A program made the translations under genes and the position numbers. From the NCBI RefSeq assembly GCF_017565765.1, contig NZ_JAGDYP010000001.1:276358-340357 (forward strand): 64,000 nucleotides of DNA, given 5' to 3'. The notes beneath the pieces are model-generated. The model did no database searches. It was not told where the DNA came from and worked only from the letters and a program-made list of their open reading frames with translations. How positions within the stretch are numbered: position 1 is the stretch's first letter; each line of letters opens with the position of its first letter. This document shows, one piece after another, positions 45,445 through 52,586 of this stretch. This DNA comes from Capnocytophaga bilenii (GTDB taxonomy: Bacteria > Bacteroidota > Bacteroidia > Flavobacteriales > Flavobacteriaceae).

Positions 45445-46920
45445 TTATTTATACATTTCGTTGTAGCCTAAATATTGGCTTTTTTGTGTAGTAATAAGCT
45501 GATAATCGGGGGTGGGCTGGGGAGCTGTTCTGCTGGTACGGCTTGCTTGCCTGCCTGTGATATGCTCTATAGCTTTAGATAGGAATGGCTCGGTGGGTTC
45601 GCCCAAAGTGCCTAATTTGGTGTAATTTTCTTTATTTATAGCTATTGTAGGTGTTAAGCCTGTTACATAATCGCCTACTCCTGCTGCATTTTCTATCTTT
45701 AGCACTAAAGGTTGCATTGCCCACTTATGCTTAGGGTTCTTGGTTTGTTGTTTTCTATCTATATAGTCGTAAATAGTGATAGAGCCTTGATTTTTGCCTG
45801 TGGTGGTTTGCCCTATTTGCACTACGGTAATATAAGGTTTTAAGCCGTTGATAAGCAATTCGCTGGCTGAGGCAGTGCGACTGGTAGTAAGCACGTATAG
45901 CTTATTCATTCGCAGGTGGTTTAGGGGTGTGCCATCGGTCATATTTTCGAGAAAATAATTGACTGTTTTACCTTGCTGGGCTACGATGTCTTGCATTTTG
46001 GTATTCCATTTTTCTTTAGCAAAGACCTGTCCGCTAAACTGCCCTGTAATCATTGAGGCGAGGTAAATAGCGGTTTGCACGCTTCCACCGCCATTGTAGC
46101 GGAGGTCGAGTACCAAATCGGTGATGTTTTGGTTTTTCAGGTAGGCAAAGGCATCGTTGAGGGCTTTGTCGTAATCGCTAATAAAGGCGTTATACATTAG
46201 ATAGCCTATGCGGTGGTTGCCTTGTTGTATTACTTTGGTTATCAGTACTGGATTTTCGGGAGTAGCGGTGTTGTGCAGGGTTACGCTTCTACCTGTAAAA
46301 TTCAGGTCGCCATCCTCGTCAAAGCGGTAAATATCAAAACTATACACACTACTACTGAGCAAACTACCTAAATTCTGCTTGGTGATGGGGGTACCATTGA
46401 TTTCAAGGAAGACATCGCCGCGTTGTACGCCTTGCCTATGAGCATCGGAATTTGGGATTACATAGCGCACTATACCCATAACTGTACCTGCGTTGTTGAA
46501 CTGCACATAAGCCTCGTCCATACCTGTGCTTGCTGTGATGCCTTTGAATTGGTTTTCTAACTTCACATAATCGTCTGTAATATAGCTAAAACGATCGGTT
46601 GTACCTTTACGGTAGAGGAGGTTGTTAAAAAAATCGGTATGGTTTAAATTGCTTTTTAAAAAGGTAGTATAGGTATGATTTTTATCGGCTTTGGTATTGG
46701 CAAGGCTTCCGAAGCGATTGTCTTGTAAATTAGCTACTTCGGGCTGCCACAAATAGTAAGTGTTAAGTCCTTTCCAAATAAAGTCGTTGATACGCAGATT
46801 GAGGTCTGAACCTGTATAGTCGGAGCCAGCAAAAAGGAAAGGATTCTCATCATCATCATTGTTTTTTGAACAAGATAACACACTGATTATTATTGTAATA
46901 GCAATAAATATACGCTTCAT
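45445..46920 (-). CDS. S41 family C-terminal processing peptidase, lipoprotein
   Basis: A 491-residue lipoprotein: lipobox VLSC with C17, acidic NDDDENP spacer. A PDZ domain (about 150-215, VIPNSDAHRQGVQRGDVFLEINGTPI) precedes the S41 catalytic domain: GGGSVQTAIYLASM, nucleophile region TSRTASASELLINGLKP, and the general-base lysine in TTTGKNQGS. Envelope protein quality control is the likely role. Confidence 0.9.
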   Translation of the reverse strand: MKRIFIAITIIISVLSCSKNNDDDENPFLFAGSDYTGSDLNLRINDFIWKGLNTYYLWQPEVANLQDNRFGSLANTKADKNHTYTTFLKSNLNHTDFFNNLLYRKGTTDRFSYITDDYVKLENQFKGITASTGMDEAYVQFNNAGTVMGIVRYVIPNSDAHRQGVQRGDVFLEINGTPITKQNLGSLLSSSVYSFDIYRFDEDGDLNFTGRSVTLHNTATPENPVLITKVIQQGNHRIGYLMYNAFISDYDKALNDAFAYLKNQNITDLVLDLRYNGGGSVQTAIYLASMITGQFSGQVFAKEKWNTKMQDIVAQQGKTVNYFLENMTDGTPLNHLRMNKLYVLTTSRTASASELLINGLKPYITVVQIGQTTTGKNQGSITIYDYIDRKQQTKNPKHKWAMQPLVLKIENAAGVGDYVTGLTPTIAINKENYTKLGTLGEPTEPFLSKAIEHITGRQASRTSRTAPQPTPDYQLITTQKSQYLGYNEMYK

Positions 46921-46939
46921 AAAGAAAATAATTTTGCTA

Positions 46940-46970
46940 CAAAAGTAAGACTTTTTTTATATTTGCACAA
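46940..46970 (-). promoter_or_regulatory. promoter of the S41 peptidase gene
   Basis: Minus-strand TTG (46970-46968), 20-nt spacer, TACTTTTG (46947-46940), 20 nt upstream of the ATG. An overlapping plus-strand TATATTTG lies at 46958-46965. Confidence 0.65.
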
Positions 46971-46984
46971 ATTTTAGTGCTAAT

Positions 46985-47240
46985 TGTTGAAGGTTCGTCA
47001 TTTTAGTGCTAATTGTTCGCTCATCCTTCGCTCATCCTTCGCTCATCCTTCGCTGAAGGTTCGCTGTGATAATTTTGAATTTTGAATTGTGGGACTTGTG
47101 GGACTTGTGGGACGGGTGGGGAATTTTGAATTTTGAATTTTGAATTTTGAATTTTGAATTTTGAATTTTGAATTTTGAATTGGGTACGAGCTGCAAGCTC
47201 GCACCAGCGGGGGGGTTGGAGAGGGGTTGCCGCTAGGCAA
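46985..47240. repeat. composite repeat island C with heptamer array
   Basis: No real gene up to about 47240. Three tandem copies of an 11-bp unit (CGCTCATCCTT, about 47018-47050), then GTGGGACTT units, then 8-9 tandem copies of the heptamer AATTTTG (about 47118-47181). Next comes a GAGCTGCAAGCTC inverted repeat with the flank CACCAGCGGGGGGG (about 47187-47216), which recurs at 50221-50247. Confidence 0.8.
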
Positions 47241-47363
47241 CCTGCTTCTTCAGTAACTAAAGATTTCTTTTTGAAAGGAGGAATAGAGCAAGTAATTTTT
47301 GATTATAAGCAAAATAAGATAAATCTCTCAGAAATAACAAAAAGTATAAAAGAATTAAAATGA
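47241..47363 (+). pseudogene. C-terminal remnant of a displaced toxin-type protein
   Basis: The open frame ends ...FFLKGGIEQVIFDYKQNKINLSEITKSIKELK and stops at 47361-47363, with the next gene's ATG overlapping the stop (ATGA). Upstream the frame runs straight into the repeat island, so there is no plausible start. A tail without a body, coupled to a small AT-rich gene, is the pattern expected of a toxin C-terminus left behind after recombination, followed by its immunity gene. Toxin identity unknown. Confidence 0.5.
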
Positions 47364-47719
47364 ATGAAATAATAAATCTTATTCAAAATAAAATGGGTTT
47401 AATGAGAAAAGAATTAGAAAAGAAAATCGAAGAAATTCCTTTTTGGCAACTAAAAACTCTTTTCTCAAAGAAAGATTTATATTCTTCACAGGAAGAATAT
47501 AAAAAAAGTATATTAAATAACTATGAAAAAACAAATTTTTTATATCAAATATTAGAGAAAGATTTATCTATACTTAGAAATAATGAAAAAAAGGAATTAA
47601 ATCTTTTTTCTATATCTCCGAGATCTTTAGAAGGGAAAGGATACTCTGAAAATCAGATAGAAGAATTTTATAAATTTATTGATAAAATAAAAGAATTATT
47701 AGAGGTTAAAAAAGAGTAA
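47360..47719 (+). CDS. small protein, candidate immunity gene
   Basis: A 119-residue helical, lysine- and glutamate-rich protein with no recognised domain. It is very AT-rich compared with the core genes. Its ATG overlaps the stop of the preceding remnant. Called a candidate immunity protein only from position and from the repetition of the same layout three more times downstream to 52154. Confidence 0.6.
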   Translation: MNEIINLIQNKMGLMRKELEKKIEEIPFWQLKTLFSKKDLYSSQEEYKKSILNNYEKTNFLYQILEKDLSILRNNEKKELNLFSISPRSLEGKGYSENQIEEFYKFIDKIKELLEVKKE

Positions 47720-47774
47720 AAATTATCAACAAAGTTGTATTACAGTACGTCGTGCTTAGGCACTGGCAGAAGTA

Positions 47775-48680
47775 GTGGGAGCTGTGGGGGACATAGGAGT
47801 GAATGTATCACAGCATATAGACCCTCATAGTTCTTTAGGACAGGTTGTAAACAGCTACAACTTGGCAATGGGAGTTATAGGGATAAAGAATCTCGGACAA
47901 GCAGGTTATAAGTTTGCAAAGAATCTACCACAAGCTACAAAAGAGCTTTTGCAGAAGAATGGGAATTTGAGAAGTTTGTTAGTAGAAAAATATCTATCTT
48001 ATAGGATAGCAATTACTAAACTTAAAAACTCTGATGAATGGGTAAAACTTTCTTCTGATGTACGAAAAGAAATTGTACAACAAGAAAAAGTCTTTATTGA
48101 ACTTACTGATGCTAAGAATATAGCTAATGACCAATGGGGTATTAAGGGTGTTTTTATTAATGGAAAAACAAGCGAGGATATATTGAGTATTCCTAAAGGA
48201 CAAAGACCTGACCCGAGTACTTATCTAAGTTCAGGTTATATCCAACAACACTTAACGAAGTTTGAAAAAGAAGGAGGTGCTTTTATTATTAGAAGAAGAG
48301 ATGTTGTAGAATCAAATTATATCACAATGGCTCCAAGAAAATTTATTGGATTAAGAAGTGATATGGAAGGAGTAATAAGGAAATATAATGATTCTAATAA
48401 GAATTTAAATGTATTAATTGAGGAATTAGATTTAGGGAAAGATTATTTTAAAGCGACAGATGAAGTGTTTTTTGTCAAAGTGCCTCCTGAGAAATTTACT
48501 TTTGATTTTCCTAACGGGAATGAAGTGGGAGCCTATGATGAGTTATGGATCCCTGGAGGATATACAATACATGGAACTAAGGAAGCTGTAATATCCAATT
48601 CAGAAAATCTTATTCATAATAAAGATTGGGATACGTTTATTAATTTTTTTGGAAGTAATAATGTATTAAAAATAAAATAA
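47775..48680 (+). CDS. displaced polymorphic-toxin C-terminal region
   Basis: A 301-residue frame with GTG start. In-frame codons continue upstream only to a TAG at 47757, and there is no clear ribosome-binding site. It starts in mid-domain (VVGAVGDIGVNVSQHI...GQVVNSYNLAMGVIGIKNLGQAGYKFA), a glycine-rich pretoxin-like segment, followed by an unrecognised C-terminal domain ending EKFTFDFPNGNEVGAYDELWIPGG. The same ending, diverged, appears in the frame at 49131-49418. It reads as the 3' part of a large secreted toxin gene whose N-terminal part is elsewhere or lost. Activity not inferable. Confidence 0.6.
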   Translation: MGAVGDIGVNVSQHIDPHSSLGQVVNSYNLAMGVIGIKNLGQAGYKFAKNLPQATKELLQKNGNLRSLLVEKYLSYRIAITKLKNSDEWVKLSSDVRKEIVQQEKVFIELTDAKNIANDQWGIKGVFINGKTSEDILSIPKGQRPDPSTYLSSGYIQQHLTKFEKEGGAFIIRRRDVVESNYITMAPRKFIGLRSDMEGVIRKYNDSNKNLNVLIEELDLGKDYFKATDEVFFVKVPPEKFTFDFPNGNEVGAYDELWIPGGYTIHGTKEAVISNSENLIHNKDWDTFINFFGSNNVLKIK

Positions 48681-48688
48681 ATAATTAT

Positions 48689-49153
48689 ATGAATAATAAA
48701 TATAAACAATCTATACTACATAATGAAATAGAAGATTTCCTTTTAGGAAAAGGAAAGTATTTTGTTATGGACAGAGATAGAGGAGGGCATGACAGCACAG
48801 ATACTTATTCAGAGATCTTAGAATATTATTTATTAGAAGGTGAAAACTATGAATTAACGGAGGAAAATATTATTAAAATATTGAAAACAAAAAAAGATAT
48901 TTCAGGAGAAGATTTGTTACAACTTTTAGGAATATTATGGTCATATTTTGTGCATAGCTTCAAGGGAGATAAAAAACTAAAGAAAGAATGGAAAATTTCA
49001 AAAGAATTAAAAGATTTATTTATTAAAAATATAGAAACACTTAATTTTAACAATATAGAAATATATAATAATATTAAATGGATTATTATAAATCTAAAAA
49101 GAAAATATAATTTTGATATGAGCTTATCAAATGATGACTTTTATAAGTATTGA
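48689..49153 (+). CDS. candidate immunity protein
   Basis: A 154-residue soluble acidic/helical protein, unrecognised. It begins 8 nt after the toxin-like frame and is equally AT-rich. The motif MDRDRGGHDSTDTYSEILEYYL near the N-terminus and the tryptophans in LGILWSYFVHSF suggest a compact globular fold. Function by position only. Confidence 0.62.
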   Translation: MNNKYKQSILHNEIEDFLLGKGKYFVMDRDRGGHDSTDTYSEILEYYLLEGENYELTEENIIKILKTKKDISGEDLLQLLGILWSYFVHSFKGDKKLKKEWKISKELKDLFIKNIETLNFNNIEIYNNIKWIIINLKRKYNFDMSLSNDDFYKY

Positions 49154-49418
49154 TATAATCAAAGATATAGATTTTTTAAAGACCAATTTAAAGTGTAAGT
49201 TAGGTATTCCGCCAACTCAACTACAAGAAGGAGGATTAGTAGGAATTGATTTTAAAATTTCTGATAGATATAAAGTAGAAGTTCCAAGTGGAAATGAATT
49301 TGCAACTAATGATTTATGGTTGCCAAGAGGAAAGTTACCCAATGGAAAATTAGAAGCTATTATTAAAACAGAAGGAATGGTGAAAGATATTGATTATACT
49401 ATAAAAGATATATATTAA
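49131..49418 (+). pseudogene. remnant of a second toxin C-terminus
   Basis: A 95-residue frame. The part from about residue 25 (GIPPTQLQEGG...YKVEVPSGNEFATNDLWLPRGKLPNGKLEAII) is a clear relative of the end of the 47775-48680 product (VPPEKFTFDFPNGNEVGAYDELWIPGGYTIHGTKEAVI). No start of its own: the first ATG lies inside the previous gene in another frame. It is therefore a truncated paralogous toxin tip, joined to its own immunity gene 6 nt downstream. Confidence 0.6.
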
Positions 49419-49424
49419 AACATT

Positions 49425-49664
49425 ATGGGAGAAATAAAAGAAATATATATAAAAAGATGGGATTATATTTTGTACGAAATTGATGATAAAAAAATATTAA
49501 CTGTAATGTTTTTCGCTTCTTACGTTGATTATCTGAGAAGTTTTTATTTAGAAGGAAGTGAACTTAATTTAAATTATGATGAATTATCCGTTCTTGCAGA
49601 GAGGATTAGATTTAATTATGATGCTTTTAAAAATAGAGAGATAATTCCTCCTATTATGAAATAA
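49425..49664 (+). CDS. candidate immunity protein
   Basis: A 79-residue protein (EIYIKRWDYILYEIDDKKILTVMFFASYVDYLRSFYL), unrecognised, possibly short for its family. It starts 6 nt after the toxin tip at 49131-49418. Assigned by position only. Confidence 0.58.
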   Translation: MGEIKEIYIKRWDYILYEIDDKKILTVMFFASYVDYLRSFYLEGSELNLNYDELSVLAERIRFNYDAFKNREIIPPIMK

Positions 49665-50020
49665 ATTCTCATTGTTCTCGTTAGACAAAAACTAGCATAG
49701 GTGTAGCTGTCATATCCTGAAATAAGTGTATAGTGATAAGTCTTAAAAGTAAAGGCTAAAGATATGCGATAAACAAAGAAAGTAGTTTCATACTTCTAAC
49801 TTTTGAAAGAGAGAAATTGAATTTTGAATTCTGAATTTTGAATTCTGAATTGATGGGAGCGACAAAGGGAATTCTGAATTTTGAATTGGGGGGCGTGCAA
49901 GCGATTGTGGGAGCAATGGGGTGCGAGCCGCACAAGCGATTGTGGGAACAATGAGAGCAATGGGAGCTATGGGGGAGATGCCGAAGTTGTACTATTAAAG
50001 ACTTTTTGGACAGCTTCATA
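49665..50020. repeat. composite repeat island D
   Basis: Non-coding between the immunity gene and a small fragment. It holds one 75-bp repeat unit (49709-49783). A 30-bp exact copy of the end of the 374-residue gene follows at 49801-49830 (identical to 52131-52160). Then come AATTTTG/AATTCTG heptamers and GGGAGCAATGGGAGCAATGGG-type units. Confidence 0.75.
49709..49783 (+). repeat. 75-bp direct repeat, copy a
   Basis: From GTCATATCCTGAAATAAG to AACAAAGAAAGT. Two more copies lie at 50358-50427 and 50429-50503; copies a and c have the same length and differ at a few bases. All three frames are broken by stops, so it is non-coding. Confidence 0.85.
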
Positions 50021-50170
50021 ATGCTACAAGATGAAGATAAGGATATTTTATCAAAGGAAGGATTTCAAGATGCTTTGGTTCAAAATGAAATTAAAGCTCA
50101 ATTTGAAATGGTATTTTTACTTAAAGAGAAAAAATTAACAAGTGAGTTTAAACATTCGTTACGCAAGTAA
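50021..50170 (+). pseudogene. fragment of an immunity- or toxin-type gene
   Basis: A 49-residue frame (MLQDEDKDILSKEGFQDALVQ... ending FKHSLRK). In-frame codons upstream read FLDSFI and continue into the repeat island without a start. Lysine/glutamate-rich and AT-rich like the neighbouring small genes, it is best read as the 3' end of a lost gene. Confidence 0.45.
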
Positions 50171-50357
50171 GGGGGAAGTAATTGATAAGGAATGAGCGAC
50201 ACGCTCTTATTGTAGTAGGCACGAGCTACAAGCTCGCGCCAGCAGGGGGGTGAGGGGAATTATGAATTCTGAATTCTGAATTTTGAATTGGGGTGCGGGC
50301 GTGCAAGCGGTTATGGGAACAATGGGAACAATGGGAGCAATGGGAGCAATGGGGGTG

Positions 50358-50427
50358 ATATCCTGAAATAAATTTATAGTATAAGTCTTAAGAGTAAAGG
50401 CTAAAGGTATGCAAAAACAAAGAAAGT
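50358..50427 (+). repeat. 75-bp direct repeat, copy b
   Basis: A 70-bp diverged copy (ATATCCTGAAATAAATTTATAG...AACAAAGAAAGT is the recognisable frame). Directly followed by copy c. Confidence 0.8.
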
Positions 50428-50428
50428 T

Positions 50429-50503
50429 GTCATATCCTGAAATAAGATTACAGTGATAAGTCTTAAAAGCAAAGGCTAAAGATATACAATAAACAAAGAA
50501 AGT
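50429..50503 (+). repeat. 75-bp direct repeat, copy c
   Basis: Same length as copy a and closer to it than copy b is. It ends 46 nt before the toxin-like frame at 50549. Confidence 0.85.
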
Positions 50504-50548
50504 GGGACGGGAGGAGTGTGAGCCAAAGCTAGCGAAGGCACACAGCAT

Positions 50549-51028
50549 ATGCTTTCCACCTTTAACAAGAACCCTAAAAAATATACACCTGAAAACATTG
50601 AGCATTTAGATATGAAGTTTGAAAATACCTTAGACGGCATTTGTCCTAACTGCCGTTATGATGTGAAGTTTAACACTAACCGAAATGAAGGTCTACCTTT
50701 ATTTGAAGAGTTCAAGAGTTATAATAGTGAAACGTGGAGTAAAATAGCTAATGATAAAGGTTTTATCCAACAATTTGAAAGTTATTTACAAGAAGTTGAT
50801 GAAATAAAAGATTTAGCTTATGTGATTAACAGTAATAAAGCTAATATAAATGACGTAAAACAAGCTTTTAAAGAATTGTTTAAACGTAATAGTGATGAAA
50901 TTTTAAAGTTTATGAATCCTAAACTAAAGGAAAGTTTAGGTATTATAAATCCTAATGATAAAGTAAGATTAGAAAAGTTGATAAACGATACAAATTCAGC
51001 ACTCTATAACTTTGTAAAAACACAATAA
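50549..51028 (+). CDS. displaced toxin C-terminal region
   Basis: A 159-residue frame. The ATG at 50549 may not be a true start: the frame is open back to a TGA at 50519 and begins in the middle of what looks like a domain (STFNKNPKKYTPENIEHLDMKFENTLDGICPNCRYDVKF). It has a CPNC pair and then a helical C-terminal half. Directly upstream is a repeat island; one base after the stop comes the ATG of a large soluble gene. This repeats the toxin-tip/immunity layout. Toxin class unknown. Confidence 0.55.
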   Translation: MLSTFNKNPKKYTPENIEHLDMKFENTLDGICPNCRYDVKFNTNRNEGLPLFEEFKSYNSETWSKIANDKGFIQQFESYLQEVDEIKDLAYVINSNKANINDVKQAFKELFKRNSDEILKFMNPKLKESLGIINPNDKVRLEKLINDTNSALYNFVKTQ

Positions 51029-51029
51029 A

Positions 51030-52154
51030 ATGTTTAAATTAATTTCTAAAATAGATAATGTAAGAGATTATGTTATCTATAAAGGCAAACCTTATTACAT
51101 CAATACATCTGATGAAATTCAATGTGGCGAAAAAAAACAAATGCTTTACAAAACGCCACTAAGTCCGCTTGCTACTTTTAATGGTAAATTCTATTGTAGT
51201 GAGTGGGAGAATAATTATAAAATCTTTGACGAAAATTTAGAATTAATAGAAGAAGGAAAAGACAAAGCTTTTTTGTATTTATCTAAAGAGTTTTTAGAAA
51301 CTTATTTTTTAGATGAACAACAAAAAATATTCATTACGGCTCTTTTGGATAGAGAAGAGAATCTTATGGTATTAGGTGAAATTGACAAATTTTCTATAAG
51401 TTTTTTCCAAATGGGTGTGTACATATATGTGTATAAAAAGAATAAAATATATGATGATGTGATGTCTATCAGAGCTTTTTCTATTCAAAAGAAAGAACAT
51501 CTTTGGGAGTTTTCTCTTGCTTCACTTGGTAAAGGTAAAGATTACAGTACAGATGAAGAATTTGACTATGAAGTAGAACAAATTGTAGGAATATATAACA
51601 ATATCCTTTGGGTTTATATAGAAAGAGGTGGATTTATTGGTTTAGATATTCAAACTGGGGAATTGAAACATCGTATTCTAGGGATAGCCAAGAGGAATTT
51701 ATTAGGCAAAGTAGATAGTTATGTAGATAGTGAAGAGTTTTACATTTTTTATCGTGCAAAATTTATTTTGGATGATAAAAAAGGAATAATTATTGGTTTA
51801 ATAGCTGACAGATTTTTTGAAATAGACCTCAATAAAGAAAAAATAACTCCTATGCTATATGGTATGTGGGATAAAATGGAGAAAATGAACCTAAAAAAAT
51901 ATGGGGTTAATGGAAATACAAGTTTACAAGGAGATTTATTGTATTTTTATAATGACAAAGAATTACAATTTGGCATTTTAGACATCAATACCAAGGAAAT
52001 TATCTATATTTCAGAGCCTATTGAAGTAGGTGAACGAGATGATAGTTTTACACGCCTTAGAGATTTAAAAGTCTCAGAAAATAAGGTGTATATCTTAGAT
52101 AGTAATCATACTTTGCATATTTTTGAAAGAGAGAAATTGAATTTTGAATTTTGA
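51030..52154 (+). CDS. beta-rich protein, candidate immunity protein
   Basis: A 374-residue cytosolic protein without signal peptide. Short repeated beta segments (VLGEIDKFSISFFQMG.YIYVYKK, ILWVYIERGGFIGLDIQTGELKHRIL, YILDSNHTLHIFERE) suggest a beta-propeller. It starts one base after the toxin-like frame, so translation is coupled. The last codons (KLNFEF) and the stop are formed by the start of the AATTTTG heptamer array, so the natural C-terminus may have been replaced by repeat DNA. Immunity is inferred from position only. Confidence 0.6.
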   Translation: MFKLISKIDNVRDYVIYKGKPYYINTSDEIQCGEKKQMLYKTPLSPLATFNGKFYCSEWENNYKIFDENLELIEEGKDKAFLYLSKEFLETYFLDEQQKIFITALLDREENLMVLGEIDKFSISFFQMGVYIYVYKKNKIYDDVMSIRAFSIQKKEHLWEFSLASLGKGKDYSTDEEFDYEVEQIVGIYNNILWVYIERGGFIGLDIQTGELKHRILGIAKRNLLGKVDSYVDSEEFYIFYRAKFILDDKKGIIIGLIADRFFEIDLNKEKITPMLYGMWDKMEKMNLKKYGVNGNTSLQGDLLYFYNDKELQFGILDINTKEIIYISEPIEVGERDDSFTRLRDLKVSENKVYILDSNHTLHIFEREKLNFEF

Positions 52155-52227
52155 ATTGTGAATTGTGAATTGTGAATTGTGAATTGTGAATTGTGAATTG
52201 TGGGAGTGCGAGGTGTATTTCTAAAAA

Positions 52228-52268
52228 ACTTTGGCAAACTCTTAAAGTTTGCCAAAGTGTGTGGCGCA
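52228..52268 (+). repeat. palindromic hairpin element, copy 2
   Basis: ACTTTGGCAAACT (52228-52240), loop CTTAA, AGTTTGCCAAAGT (52246-52258), then GTGTGGCGCA. Perfect 13-bp stem. Confidence 0.85.
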
Positions 52269-52307
52269 CAAATTTTGAATTGTGGAGTGCAAGGTATATT
52301 TTAAAAA

Positions 52308-52348
52308 ACTTTGGCAAACTCTTAAAGTTTGCCAAAGTGTGTGGCGCA
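52308..52348 (+). repeat. palindromic hairpin element, copy 3
   Basis: Identical hairpin (52308-52338) and flank; 80 bp downstream of copy 2. Confidence 0.85.
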
Positions 52349-52389
52349 CAAATTTTGAATTGTGGGAGTGCGAGGTGTGTTTCTAAAAA

Positions 52390-52430
52390 ACTTTGGCAAA
52401 CTCTTAAAGTTTGCCAAAGTGTGTGGCGCA
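52390..52430 (+). repeat. palindromic hairpin element, copy 4
   Basis: Identical hairpin (52390-52420) and flank; 82 bp downstream of copy 3. Confidence 0.85.
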
Positions 52431-52586
52431 TTTTGAATTTTGAATTTTGAATTTTGAATTTTGAATTCTGAATTATGGGACTTTTGGGACTTGTGAGGGG
52501 TATCTCTAAAAAATGCTGGTGTGGTAAATTAGGGGTATAAATTGACAAATTGGCTAATTGACAAACTAACTATTAACAAACTAACT

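Larger units (their letters stand above)
50171..50515. repeat. composite repeat island E
   Basis: Non-coding. Contains the GAGCTACAAGCTC inverted repeat with the CGCCAGCAGGGGGG flank (50221-50247, related to 47187-47216), AATTCTG heptamers, GGGAACAATGGGAGCAATGGG units (50308-50352) and two tandem 75-bp repeat copies. Confidence 0.75.
52155..52541. repeat. repeat island F (heptamers plus hairpin units)
   Basis: Non-coding. Starts with tandem AATTGTG/AATTTTG heptamers (52141-52200), then three tandem ~80-bp units each carrying a palindromic hairpin and the flank GTGTGGCGCA, then more AATTTTG heptamers and GGGACTTGT units to about 52500. It separates the toxin array from mutL. Confidence 0.85.

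Noticed and set aside
52201-52440. CRISPR array
   Set aside because: Only three units, and the DNA between the hairpins is itself repeated, so there are no unique spacers; no cas genes nearby.
52193-52450. Frame encoding repeated KLWQTLKVCQSVW peptide
   Set aside because: It is a translation of the tandem hairpin units; no start signal, no homology, identical units in DNA rather than protein-level conservation.
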